In this document: piece after piece, positions 1 to 7,029 of the stretch
How the letters are laid out: each line of letters starts with the position of its first letter
How positions within the stretch are numbered: position 1 is the first letter of the stretch
Origin: Parvibaculum sp.
GTDB taxonomy: Bacteria > Pseudomonadota > Alphaproteobacteria > Parvibaculales > Parvibaculaceae
Reading direction: 5' to 3'
Length of the DNA: 14,236 nucleotides
NCBI GenBank assembly: GCA_014359855.1
Contig: JACIYQ010000167.1
Span: forward strand, 1 to 14,236
Notes under the pieces: generated by a model
Databases searched by the model: none
The model's input: the letters and a program-made list of their open reading frames with translations, nothing else
What the model was told of the DNA's origin: nothing
Translations under genes and position numbers: made by a program

Positions 1-111
1 AAGGCCGATGTGTTCGACTACATCGAACGCTTCTACAATCCCCGGCGCCGGCACTCGACGCTCGGGTATCTGAGCCCTATGGAGTTCGAAAAGAAGATGC
101 TGTTAGCTTAA
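1..111 (+). CDS. IS3-family transposase (OrfB), C-terminal end, cut by window edge
   Basis: Frame 1 is open from the first base to TAA at 109-111 and gives 36 residues. They include YIERFYNPRRRHSTLGYLSP, the hallmark tail of IS3-family OrfB DDE transposases: the RRHS-LGY-SP block follows the last catalytic Glu of the rve integrase core. The protein would cut and join IS ends. Only the tail is visible, so it cannot be said whether the rest of the gene is intact upstream. A candidate IS end follows closely, as expected for this family, whose orfB stops just inside the right inverted repeat. The family call is firm; the subgroup is not assigned. Confidence 0.85.
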   Translation, partial: KADVFDYIERFYNPRRRHSTLGYLSPMEFEKKMLLA

Positions 112-116
112 CTCGA

Positions 117-141
117 CGTCCACGAGACCGGCAGCAGCCCA
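117..141. repeat. Putative right terminal inverted repeat of the IS3-family element
   Basis: Six to thirty bases after the transposase stop lies CGTCCACGAGACCGG followed by CAGCAGCCCA. It resembles the right ends of several IS3-family elements, which read roughly TGTCCACGARACCGG...CCA at the outer edge. The matching left end is outside the window, so the repeat cannot be confirmed by pairing, and no target-site duplication can be checked. The element would end near base 141. Confidence 0.4.
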
Positions 142-547
142 AATCAGGACCGGGACCTGCGCCGCAAATACTTCCTATGCAGGCGGTCAGGGGTGAGCTA
201 CGCGGCATGCCGTTTCTTCTAGAGATTTCGTGCCGTTAGCAAAATAGGCAGAATCTAATTTAAGATTTTATCATACGAACAACTTTCGATTGTCAGCTTG
301 TATGGATGTAGCTGGGGACTAATTTTCGTGACCGGATGTGACCCAACTTGTCCACAAGGGTGTCCACGCGACGCTGCGTCAGCCTTTGGGGGCACTCCGC
401 GCCGCGTGGACACCCTTGTGGACAAGTTGATCAACATAAACAACGCTACACGAACGCGTATCAATAGATTCGCCGGGAGCCACTCCATTGATTCTTACCG
501 ACGTCAGGTGCATAGCGAAATTGCCCAATTTGGGGGTGACCGGAAAA
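142..547. other. Gene-free junction between IS end and thyA remnant
   Basis: About 400 bases without a convincing gene. Bases 215-330 are clearly richer in A/T than the rest of the window. Open frames here, such as 298-774 (+), resemble no family I recognise and run out of frame through the thyA remnant. The stretch holds a perfect 27-base inverted repeat (344-429), described separately, and a small palindrome AAATTG-CC-CAATTT (518-531). Any promoter for the downstream folA transcript would have to lie here. The best I see is TTGATT (488-493), 17 bases, CATAGC (511-516), which is weak. The region is probably debris of one or more insertion/deletion events. Confidence 0.6.
344..429. repeat. 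Perfect 27-base inverted repeat with 32-base spacer
   Basis: Bases 344-370 and 403-429 are exact reverse complements, separated by 32 bases. Each arm carries the hexamer GTCCAC twice, 12 bases apart, as TTGTCCACAAGG then GTGTCCACG, so the unit appears four times in mirrored order. The spacer begins with a smaller palindrome, GACGC-T-GCGTC (370-380). Transcribed RNA would form a very stable hairpin, but no T-run follows (GATCAACATAAAC), so a simple terminator is unlikely. Possible roles are the ends of a small mobile element, a protein-binding site, or a structured RNA. None can be chosen from the sequence alone. Confidence 0.9.
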
Positions 548-820
548 CCCTTCAACATCGCCTCCTATGCATTGCTCACCATGATGGTGGCGCAGGTGAC
601 GGGGCTCGAAGCCGGCGAGTTCATCCACACCTTCGGCGACGCCCATCTCTATCTCAATCATCTGGAGCAGGCGGACAAGCAATTGGCGCGCGAGCCGAAG
701 AAGCTGCCCACCATGCGCATCAATCCGGATGTGAAGAGCCTGTTCGATTTCACCTTCGACGACTTCACGCTTGAGGGCTACGAGGCGCATCCGCATATTT
801 CGGCGCCGGTTGCTGTCTGA
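548..820 (+). pseudogene. thyA: thyA remnant: thymidylate synthase, C-terminal third only
   Basis: From about base 548 the frame reads PFNIASYALL, then HTFGDAHLYLNH, REPKKLP, FDFTFDDFTLEGYEAHPHI and a final PVAV. These match in order the C-terminal blocks of ThyA, which methylates dUMP to dTMP using methylene-tetrahydrofolate. The dUMP-contacting Asn of FNIASYA and the HLY residues are present. Everything N-terminal is gone, about 170 of roughly 264 residues, including the active-site Cys (Cys146 in E. coli) and the Arg residues that bind phosphate. The frame extends back to an ATG at 488, but those 20 residues do not look like ThyA, so the breakpoint lies near 540-550. The stop overlaps the next start (TGATG at 818-822). 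The fragment cannot be an active synthase. Confidence 0.9.
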
Positions 821-987
821 TGCGGCTTCGCCGGCGCCTTCCGCTTTTCGCGCTGGTGATGGTTGTGCTCCTTCTCGCTGCGTTCTCCATGTTTGTCATT
901 CTGCTGAGCTTGCGCCCGCTCGATCCGGAGAGCTTGCAAGCGCCTGTGATCACGTCCGAAATTCCGCTCCCCGAGGCTGCCGCATGA
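820..987 (+). CDS. Small single-pass membrane protein between thyA and folA (hypothetical)
   Basis: A 55-codon ORF. Its ATG overlaps the thyA stop (TGATG, 818-822) and its TGA overlaps the folA start (ATGA, 984-987). The product starts with a basic stretch (MRLRRRLP), followed by one hydrophobic helix at about residues 9-31 (LFALVMVVLLLAAFSMFVIL) and a short polar tail rich in Pro, Glu and Ala (about 33-55). The basic N-terminus suggests an N-in orientation with the tail in the periplasm, or an uncleaved signal anchor. I recognise no family. Tight overlaps on both sides argue for a real, translationally coupled gene. With thyA broken, its translation may now be poor. Confidence 0.6.
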   Translation: MRLRRRLPLFALVMVVLLLAAFSMFVILLSLRPLDPESLQAPVITSEIPLPEAAA

Positions 988-1490
988 TGCACATCTGTTT
1001 TTTTATTGCCGTCGCCGAGAACGGTGTTATCGGCAAGGACAACGCGATGCCGTGGCGACTGTCGAATGACTTGAAGCGGCTAAAGGAGATGACGATGGGA
1101 AAACCCATCATCATGGGGCGTAAGACCTGGGAGAGTTTTCCGAAGCGGCCCTTGCCGGGCCGCCCCAATCTCGTTGTGACGCGTGATCCGTCATATGAAG
1201 CGCCGGGAGCTGAAGTCTTCCGGAGAGTCGACTATGCAGTTCGCAGGGGCGAAGGGTTGGCTCGCGAGTTGGGTGTCAACGAGGTGATGATCCTTGGAGG
1301 CGCGCAGATATACGAAGCATTGAAGTATCGTGCGACGCGTATCTATCTCACCGAAGTTCATGCTGCTCCGGACGGAGATACCCGGTTTGAAATTGATCGT
1401 TCGCAGTGGGTGGAGGTTTCACGTACCCGCTATGAGGCCAGCGAGAAGGACAGCGCACCTTATTCCTTTGTCGTCTTGGAACGACGCTGA
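984..1490 (+). CDS. folA: Dihydrofolate reductase
   Basis: This enzyme reduces dihydrofolate to tetrahydrofolate with NADPH in the cytosol. The 168-residue product has the family's normal length. It shows IAVAENGVIGKDNAMPWRL (about residues 8-26, with the substrate-loop Trp), NDLKRLK with the active-site acid (Asp29), IIMGRKTWES (about 42-51), LPGRPNLVVTR, and the NADPH-binding VMILGGAQIYE (about 101-111). Start: ATG at 984 or 987. I prefer 984 because it overlaps the preceding stop (ATGA) and sits 7 bases after GAGG (973-976). Third codon positions look more A/T-rich than in the genes after 1588. It normally partners ThyA, whose reaction makes dihydrofolate, yet thyA just upstream is broken. 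Confidence 0.95.
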   Translation: MMHICFFIAVAENGVIGKDNAMPWRLSNDLKRLKEMTMGKPIIMGRKTWESFPKRPLPGRPNLVVTRDPSYEAPGAEVFRRVDYAVRRGEGLARELGVNEVMILGGAQIYEALKYRATRIYLTEVHAAPDGDTRFEIDRSQWVEVSRTRYEASEKDSAPYSFVVLERR

Positions 1491-1520
1491 CAATCTTCTG
1501 GTCTCATTGCGCGCTCGCGA

Positions 1521-1549
1521 TTGAGTTTCACCGGCTCCCGTCCCACAAT
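1521..1549 (+). promoter_or_regulatory. Candidate sigma-70 promoter for the formaldehyde operon
   Basis: TTGAGT (1521-1526), a 17-base spacer, then CACAAT (1544-1549); each hexamer matches the consensus at 4 of 6 positions. It would start transcription near 1556, about 30 bases before the frmA ATG. It lies in the only gap between folA and frmA, where a promoter is needed if the genes are not cotranscribed. Judged by eye only. Confidence 0.35.
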
Positions 1550-1587
1550 GCGCGTCTCGGTTTCATATGGGGCAACGGAGACGGCTT

Positions 1588-2696
<1,109 letters not shown>

Positions 2697-2697
<1 letters not shown>

Positions 2698-3536
2698 TGT
2701 CCGTCGAAATCCTCTCCGCGCATCGCTGCTTCGGCGGTACGCTCAGCATCTGCCGTCACTCATCCGCTGCGACGGGCACGCCGATGCGCTTTTCGATCTT
2801 CGTTCCCGAAGGGAAGGGGCGCTTTCCGGCGCTCACCTTTCTCGCGGGGCTCACCTGCACGGAAGAGAACTTCACAACGAAGGCGGGCGCCTATGGGCGC
2901 GCCGCCGATCTCGGCCTTGCCATCGTAGCGCCCGATACGAGCCCGAGGGGTGAAGGCGTCGCGAATGACGAGGCCTACGATCTGGGGCAGGGCGCTGGCT
3001 TTTATATCGATGCGACCGAGACGCCCTGGGCGCCGCATTTTCAGATGGAAACCTATGTGACGCGCGATCTGCCGGCTGCGGTGCGCGACAACTTTCCGGT
3101 GGACGCATCGCGGCAGGGCGTTGCGGGTCATTCGATGGGCGGACATGGTGCGCTGACGCTCGCGCTCAAATATCCGGACCACTACAGGTCCGTTTCCGCC
3201 TTCGCGCCGATCGTGTCGCCGTCGCGATGTCCCTGGGGTGAAAAAGCCTTCACCGCCTATCTCGGGGACGACCGCTCCCGCTGGGTGGCGCATGATGCGT
3301 CGGCACTGATGGCGAATGGCGGGCCGGTTGGACATTTCGACGACATTCTGATCGATCAGGGGCTGGCGGACCCGTTTCTCGAAAACCAGTTGAAGCCGGA
3401 GCTCCTCGAAGATGCCTGCGCGATGCACAGGCAGAAGCTCACGCTGCGCCGTCACGAAGGCTATGACCACTCCTACTATTTCATTCAGACCTTTATCGGC
3501 GACCATCTTGCGTTTCATGCCGAGCGCCTGAAATGA
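2697..3536 (+). CDS. fghA: S-formylglutathione hydrolase
   Basis: An esterase-D family alpha/beta hydrolase that splits S-formylglutathione into formate and glutathione, completing glutathione-dependent formaldehyde oxidation. The 279-residue product carries FLAGLTCTEENF (about 49-60), the nucleophile elbow GHSMGGHGAL with Ser146, Asp225 in DQGLADPFL, and His258 in GYDHSYYF. These positions match the triad of human esterase D by spacing. The ATG at 2697 overlaps the frmA stop (TGATG), and the TGA at 3534-3536 overlaps the next ATG (ATGA), so translation is probably coupled along the operon. A TTG three bases earlier is in frame, but the ATG is preferred. Known as frmB in enterobacteria. Confidence 0.96.
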
Positions 3537-4843
3537 GCCGGGTTGTAGACGTTGCGGTGGTCGGCGCCGGTGCGGCCGGCCTCGCCGCCGCGTCCCGTGC
3601 CTATGAACTCGGCCTTTCCTGTTATCTCCTCGAAGCGAAGTCCCGCATCGGCGGGCGCACGCATACCGACACGGAAACATTCGGCGTCGCCTGGGATCGC
3701 GGCGCGCATTGGCTCCACTCGGCGGACGTCAATCCGTTGACGCGGATCGCCGACGAACTCGGTCATCCCTATCTCGTGCGGCCGCGCCCTTTCGACGGTC
3801 ATCTTCATCTTGGGTCCCGTTGGGGCGCGAAGGAAGACTGGCGCGCCTATCGCGATGAATTCGAGGAAGCGATCGCCCGTGCCGTCGAAGCGGGCGAAGA
3901 AGGGCGGGATATCGCCGCGCTCGACGTCATGAACAATGGCTCGCGCTGGACGCGCATGGTGCATCACATCTTCGCCGCCATTTCCGGCATGCCGCCCCCG
4001 GAAATCTCGACCGCCGATCTCTCCGCCTATCGCGACACGGAAGCGAACTGGCCGCTGGAGCGCGGCTATGGCGCGCTCCTTGCCGCGCGCTACGCCGATT
4101 TGCCGGTCGAGCTTTCGACGCCGGTTTCGGCGATCGATACGGGCGGTGCGCATATCCTTCTCGAAACGCCGCGCGGCACGGTGCGCGCGCGAAGCCTCAT
4201 CTTGACCGTATCGACCAACGTGCTTGCCTCCGGCGCCATCCGGTTCACGCCCGAACTCCCTGCGCGCCTCATCTCGGCGCTCGAAGGCGTGCCCACGGGC
4301 CATGCCAACAAGGTCGCATTTCACTTCCGGCGCGACGTCTTCGGCCTGCCCGACACGAGTTATGTCAATTTCATGGACGAGCGCGACGCGGCGCGGCCCG
4401 CCTGCTCCTTCCAGATACGCCCTTTCGGCAGCACGCTCGCCATTGCCTATCTCGGTGGCGACCTGGCGGAAAACCTCGACAGGGCAGGCGAGGTGGAAAT
4501 GACGGGTTTTGCGCGCGCGGCGCTTGGCGACATGTTCGGCGTGGATATCTTCAAGGAACTTTCCGGCGTTGCCGTCACGTCATGGACGAGCGATCCGCAT
4601 ACGCTCGGCGCCTATTCCTGCGCGCGCCCAGGGCGGGCGCATGAGCGGGCGGTGCTCGCCGAACCCATCGGCGACCGCCTTTTCCTCGCGGGGGAGGCGG
4701 TGTCAGCCGACTGGTTTTCCACCGTTCAGGGCGCGCATGTGAGCGGCATCGAAGCGGCGGAGAAGGCTGCAACCTTTCTCGACAGCGCCATTGCGGCTGC
4801 GCTGCCGCGGCGACGGAATGAGACCAACAAGAACAACGCATAA
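3533..4843 (+). CDS. Flavin-containing amine oxidase family protein
   Basis: A 436-residue FAD enzyme of the monoamine/polyamine oxidase fold. It shows the N-terminal dinucleotide site VAVVGAGAAGLAAA (7-20, GxGxxG at 11-16), Glu34 for the ribose, the RIGGR motif (38-42), Lys260 in GHANKVAFHF at the place of the conserved amine-oxidase Lys, and the C-terminal FAD motif RLFLAGEAVSADWFSTVQGA (382-401). I see no signal peptide or membrane helix, so it is probably cytosolic. Such enzymes oxidise C-N bonds and release an aldehyde, H2O2 and an amine or ammonia. The substrate cannot be read from the sequence. Its start overlaps the fghA stop by 4 bases, so it shares the formaldehyde-oxidation operon, which would fit an enzyme releasing formaldehyde (inference). 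Confidence 0.85.
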   Translation: MSRVVDVAVVGAGAAGLAAASRAYELGLSCYLLEAKSRIGGRTHTDTETFGVAWDRGAHWLHSADVNPLTRIADELGHPYLVRPRPFDGHLHLGSRWGAKEDWRAYRDEFEEAIARAVEAGEEGRDIAALDVMNNGSRWTRMVHHIFAAISGMPPPEISTADLSAYRDTEANWPLERGYGALLAARYADLPVELSTPVSAIDTGGAHILLETPRGTVRARSLILTVSTNVLASGAIRFTPELPARLISALEGVPTGHANKVAFHFRRDVFGLPDTSYVNFMDERDAARPACSFQIRPFGSTLAIAYLGGDLAENLDRAGEVEMTGFARAALGDMFGVDIFKELSGVAVTSWTSDPHTLGAYSCARPGRAHERAVLAEPIGDRLFLAGEAVSADWFSTVQGAHVSGIEAAEKAATFLDSAIAAALPRRRNETNKNNA

Positions 4844-4858
4844 AACCGGGAGGATCGA

Positions 4859-5650
4859 ATGGCGGAAATGAACCTGATTGCCGACGGGCTGAAGTTTCCC
4901 GAAGGACCGATTGCAATGCCGGATGGCAGCATCGTTCTGGTGGAAATCGCGCGCGGCACGCTGACGCGCGTGACGGCGGGCGGCAAGGTCGAGGTCATCG
5001 CGGAACTTGGCGGCGGTCCGAACGGCGCCGCGATCGGTCCGGACGGCGCCTGCTATGTCTGCAACGATGGCGGCTTCGAATTCCACGAGGTGAACGGTGC
5101 GCTGGTGCCGGGCGATGCGCCGGCGAACTACTCGGGCGGCCGCATCGAGCGCGTCGATCTCAAGACCGGCGCGTTCAAGGTGCTCTACAGCGAATGCAAC
5201 GGCATTCCGCTCAACGGGCCGAACGACATCGTCTTCGACCGTCAAGGCGGTTTCTGGTTCACCGATCTCGGCAAGGGGCGCGGGCGCACGCAGGATCGCG
5301 GCGGGCTCTACTATGCGAAGATCGACGGTTCGATGATCAAGGAAGTCGTCTTCCCGATCACCTCGCCGAACGGTGTCGGCCTCTCGTCCGACGAAAAGAC
5401 CGTCTATGTCGCCGACACGATACCGGGGCGTCTCTGGGCCTTCGATGTGACGGCGCCCGGCGAGGTTGCGCCCAATCCGGGTCCGCTGCCGGGGCGTTTC
5501 GTCGGCTCGGGGCCGCAGCTCTGCTTTTTCGACAGCCTAGCAGTCGATTCGGAAGGCAATATCTGCGTTGCGACGATCTTCAATCCGGGAGTCACGGTTT
5601 TCTCGCCGGACGGCTCCAGGGAATCGGCGACGCTGGTTGCCGGCCGCTAA
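4859..5650 (+). CDS. SMP-30/gluconolactonase/LRE family protein, apparently C-terminally short
   Basis: A 263-residue beta-propeller protein of the SMP-30 lactonase family, whose members hydrolyse sugar or other lactones with a divalent metal. Metal ligands expected from the family are present: Glu15 in FPEGP, Asn122 in GPNDIVFD, Asn171 in SPNGVG and Asp225 in FFDSLAVD. Close relatives usually run to about 290-310 residues and end with a block resembling DPxxTNICFGG...LSGxG. Here the protein stops after GVTVFSPDGS plus an unrelated short tail (ESATLVAGR), so the last blade looks incomplete. A terminator follows 27 bases after the stop, so a shifted frame cannot hold the missing part. GGGAGG lies 6 bases before the ATG, and the gene starts 15 bases after the amine oxidase. 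The lactone substrate is unknown. Confidence 0.85.
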   Translation: MAEMNLIADGLKFPEGPIAMPDGSIVLVEIARGTLTRVTAGGKVEVIAELGGGPNGAAIGPDGACYVCNDGGFEFHEVNGALVPGDAPANYSGGRIERVDLKTGAFKVLYSECNGIPLNGPNDIVFDRQGGFWFTDLGKGRGRTQDRGGLYYAKIDGSMIKEVVFPITSPNGVGLSSDEKTVYVADTIPGRLWAFDVTAPGEVAPNPGPLPGRFVGSGPQLCFFDSLAVDSEGNICVATIFNPGVTVFSPDGSRESATLVAGR

Positions 5651-5676
5651 GCCGGACTTTCTTCGCAAAAATAAAG

Positions 5677-5702
5677 ACGGCCGGTCCCTTGGGGCCGACC
5701 GT
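5677..5702. terminator. Bidirectional rho-independent terminator between convergent genes
   Basis: ACGGCCGGTCCC (5677-5688) pairs with GGGGCCGACCGT (5691-5702), with one mismatch and one G-T wobble around a very short loop. TTT follows on the + strand, and on the - strand CTTTATTTTT follows the stem. It sits 26 bases after the SMP-30 stop and 21 bases beyond the mrp stop, so it probably ends both transcripts. The T-run is better for mrp. Confidence 0.8.
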
Positions 5703-5723
5703 TTTCGGTTGAGATGGGAAGCG

Positions 5724-6860
5724 TCAATCTTCGACGGAAATGGCGGGCGCTTTTCTCGCGCCGCCACCGAGCGCCCGGTCGAGATGTTCGCCAACGCGGC
5801 GTGCAATGTCGAGGAAGGGCTTGGCCTCTTCGCTTTCCGGTGCCGTTGCGACGACAGGTTCTCCGCTGTCCGATTTCTCGCGGATCGTCATGTGGAGCGG
5901 CACCTCGCCGAGGAAGTCGCAGCCGAGCTTCTCCGCCATGCGCCGCGCGCCGCCTTCGCCGAAAATGTAGGACTTCTCGCCGGAGCCGGGGCTCACGAAA
6001 TAGGCCATGTTCTCGACGATGCCGAAGACCGGCACATGCGTCTTCTCGAACATGACGAAGCCCTTGCGGGCGTCGATGAGCGCGATTTCCTGCGGCGTCG
6101 AGACGACGACGGCGCCGGTCAGCGGCACACGCTGCGCCATGGTGAGCTGCGCGTCGCCCGTGCCGGGCGGCATGTCCACCACCAGCACGTCGAGTTCGCC
6201 CCATTCGACATCGCTCATCATCTGGGTGAGGGCGGACTGCACCATCGGCCCGCGCCAGATCATCGGCGTGTCCTCGTTGACGAGATAGCCGATCGACATG
6301 GTCTTGATGCCGTATTTCTCCTTCGGCAGGAGCTTCTTGCCGTCCTTGCTTTCGGGCTTGCCGGTGAGGCCCATCATGCGCGGGACGGACGGCCCGTAGA
6401 TATCGGCATCGAGAAGGCCGACGCGGCGGCCGAGCTTCGCAAGCGCGAGCGCGAGGTTGACCGCGACCGTCGACTTGCCGACGCCGCCCTTGCCGCTCGC
6501 GACGGCGATAATCGCCTTCACGCCGGGTATCTGCATCGCGCCCTGCGGCGCGCGCGGTTGCTCGGGATGCGCGTGCGAATGCCCCTTCGGCGTGGAGGGA
6601 GAAGGGGCATTGCGATGCGCGGTCAAAACCGCCGTTACGCTCAACACGCCCGGCAGCGCCTTCACCGCCTGCTCGCAGGCCTTGCGCAGCGGTTCTTTTT
6701 GCGCCCCCTTCGCGGGGTCGACCTCGATCGAAAAGCCGACATGGCCTTCCCGCACCACGAGCCCCTGCACGAGCCCCGCGCTCACGACATCCTTGCCGCT
6801 CTCCTCGTCCCGGACGGTGGAAAGGGCCGCTGCAACGTCGTCACGGGTCACGCTCGCCAT
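5724..6860 (-). CDS. mrp: Mrp/ApbC-family P-loop ATPase, iron-sulfur carrier type, lacking Cys-x-x-Cys
   Basis: A cytosolic ATPase of the Mrp/NBP35 family, proposed to bind and transfer Fe-S clusters to target proteins. The 378 residues comprise an N-terminal MIP18/DUF59 domain (about 1-83), a Pro/His-rich linker (84-108, including HSHAH), and a ParA-like ATPase. The ATPase has a deviant Walker A SGKGGVGKST (122-131), the switch region LLDADIYGPSVP (149-160) and DMPPGTGD (229-236). The cluster-binding Cys pair expected after the VENM motif is absent: IVENMAYFV is followed by SPGSG (290-294), with Ser290 and Ser293 in place of Cys. Some alphaproteobacterial Mrp proteins share this loss. It is transcribed towards the formaldehyde operon and away from hflK. 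Confidence 0.93.
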   Translation of the reverse strand: MASVTRDDVAAALSTVRDEESGKDVVSAGLVQGLVVREGHVGFSIEVDPAKGAQKEPLRKACEQAVKALPGVLSVTAVLTAHRNAPSPSTPKGHSHAHPEQPRAPQGAMQIPGVKAIIAVASGKGGVGKSTVAVNLALALAKLGRRVGLLDADIYGPSVPRMMGLTGKPESKDGKKLLPKEKYGIKTMSIGYLVNEDTPMIWRGPMVQSALTQMMSDVEWGELDVLVVDMPPGTGDAQLTMAQRVPLTGAVVVSTPQEIALIDARKGFVMFEKTHVPVFGIVENMAYFVSPGSGEKSYIFGEGGARRMAEKLGCDFLGEVPLHMTIREKSDSGEPVVATAPESEEAKPFLDIARRVGEHLDRALGGGARKAPAISVED

Positions 6861-6970
6861 TTGTCTTCTTTCGGATCGTTTGTTCGCGGCGGCATCTTGA
6901 AGAAATCGCGGTGCGGCTCATATCGCTCGTGCCGGCCCGGTTCGCGTTGCGCCTGTGGGGTCTCTGTCAT
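6848..6970 (-). CDS. Possible 40-codon ORF overlapping the start of mrp (hypothetical)
   Basis: ATG at 6970-6968 opens a 40-codon frame ending with a TGA at 6850-6848, so it overlaps the first codons of mrp by 13 bases. The product is very polar and charged: it begins MTETPQAQREPGR, then HERYEPHRDF, FKMPPRTNDP and KEDKWRA. The mix of Tyr, Phe, Trp and charged residues looks protein-like, and the overlap would couple it to mrp. Against it: the ribosome site is weak (GGGG about 5 bases upstream) and a candidate -10 (TATATG) would overlap the ATG. I recognise no family, and it may instead be the mrp leader. Confidence 0.35.
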   Translation of the reverse strand: MTETPQAQREPGRHERYEPHRDFFKMPPRTNDPKEDKWRA

Positions 6971-6975
6971 ATAAA
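6947..6975 (+). promoter_or_regulatory. Candidate sigma-70 promoter for hflK
   Basis: TTGCGC (6947-6952), a 17-base spacer, then TATAAA (6970-6975). The -10 matches the consensus at 5 of 6 positions and the -35 at 3 of 6. Transcription would start near 6982, leaving a leader of about 48 bases to the hflK ATG. On the opposite strand TTGGAA, 17 bases, TATATG could serve mrp from the same spot, so the divergent promoters would overlap. Confidence 0.4.
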
Positions 6976-7029
6976 CCCCGGTATGCGCGTTTCCAACCGG
7001 TCTATCACTTCGCAATCAAAGGATTTTTG

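Noticed and set aside
344..429. Integron attC site
   Set aside because: The arms are perfectly paired, whereas attC sites are imperfect with unpaired bases. The expected GTTRRRY core is not met (GTTGATC), and no integrase or cassette array is seen.
344..429. Replication origin with DnaA boxes
   Set aside because: Only one near-match (TTGTCCACA) occurs per arm, with no exact boxes. The A/T-rich stretch upstream has no supporting repeats, and no origin-linked gene is nearby.
298..774. A 158-codon + strand open frame across the junction and thyA remnant
   Set aside because: It runs out of frame through clear ThyA sequence, is rich in His/Arg/Ala as shadow frames are, and matches no family.
5568..6974. 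A 468-codon + strand open frame opposite mrp
   Set aside because: Antisense shadow of Mrp; the - strand frame carries the Walker A and family motifs.
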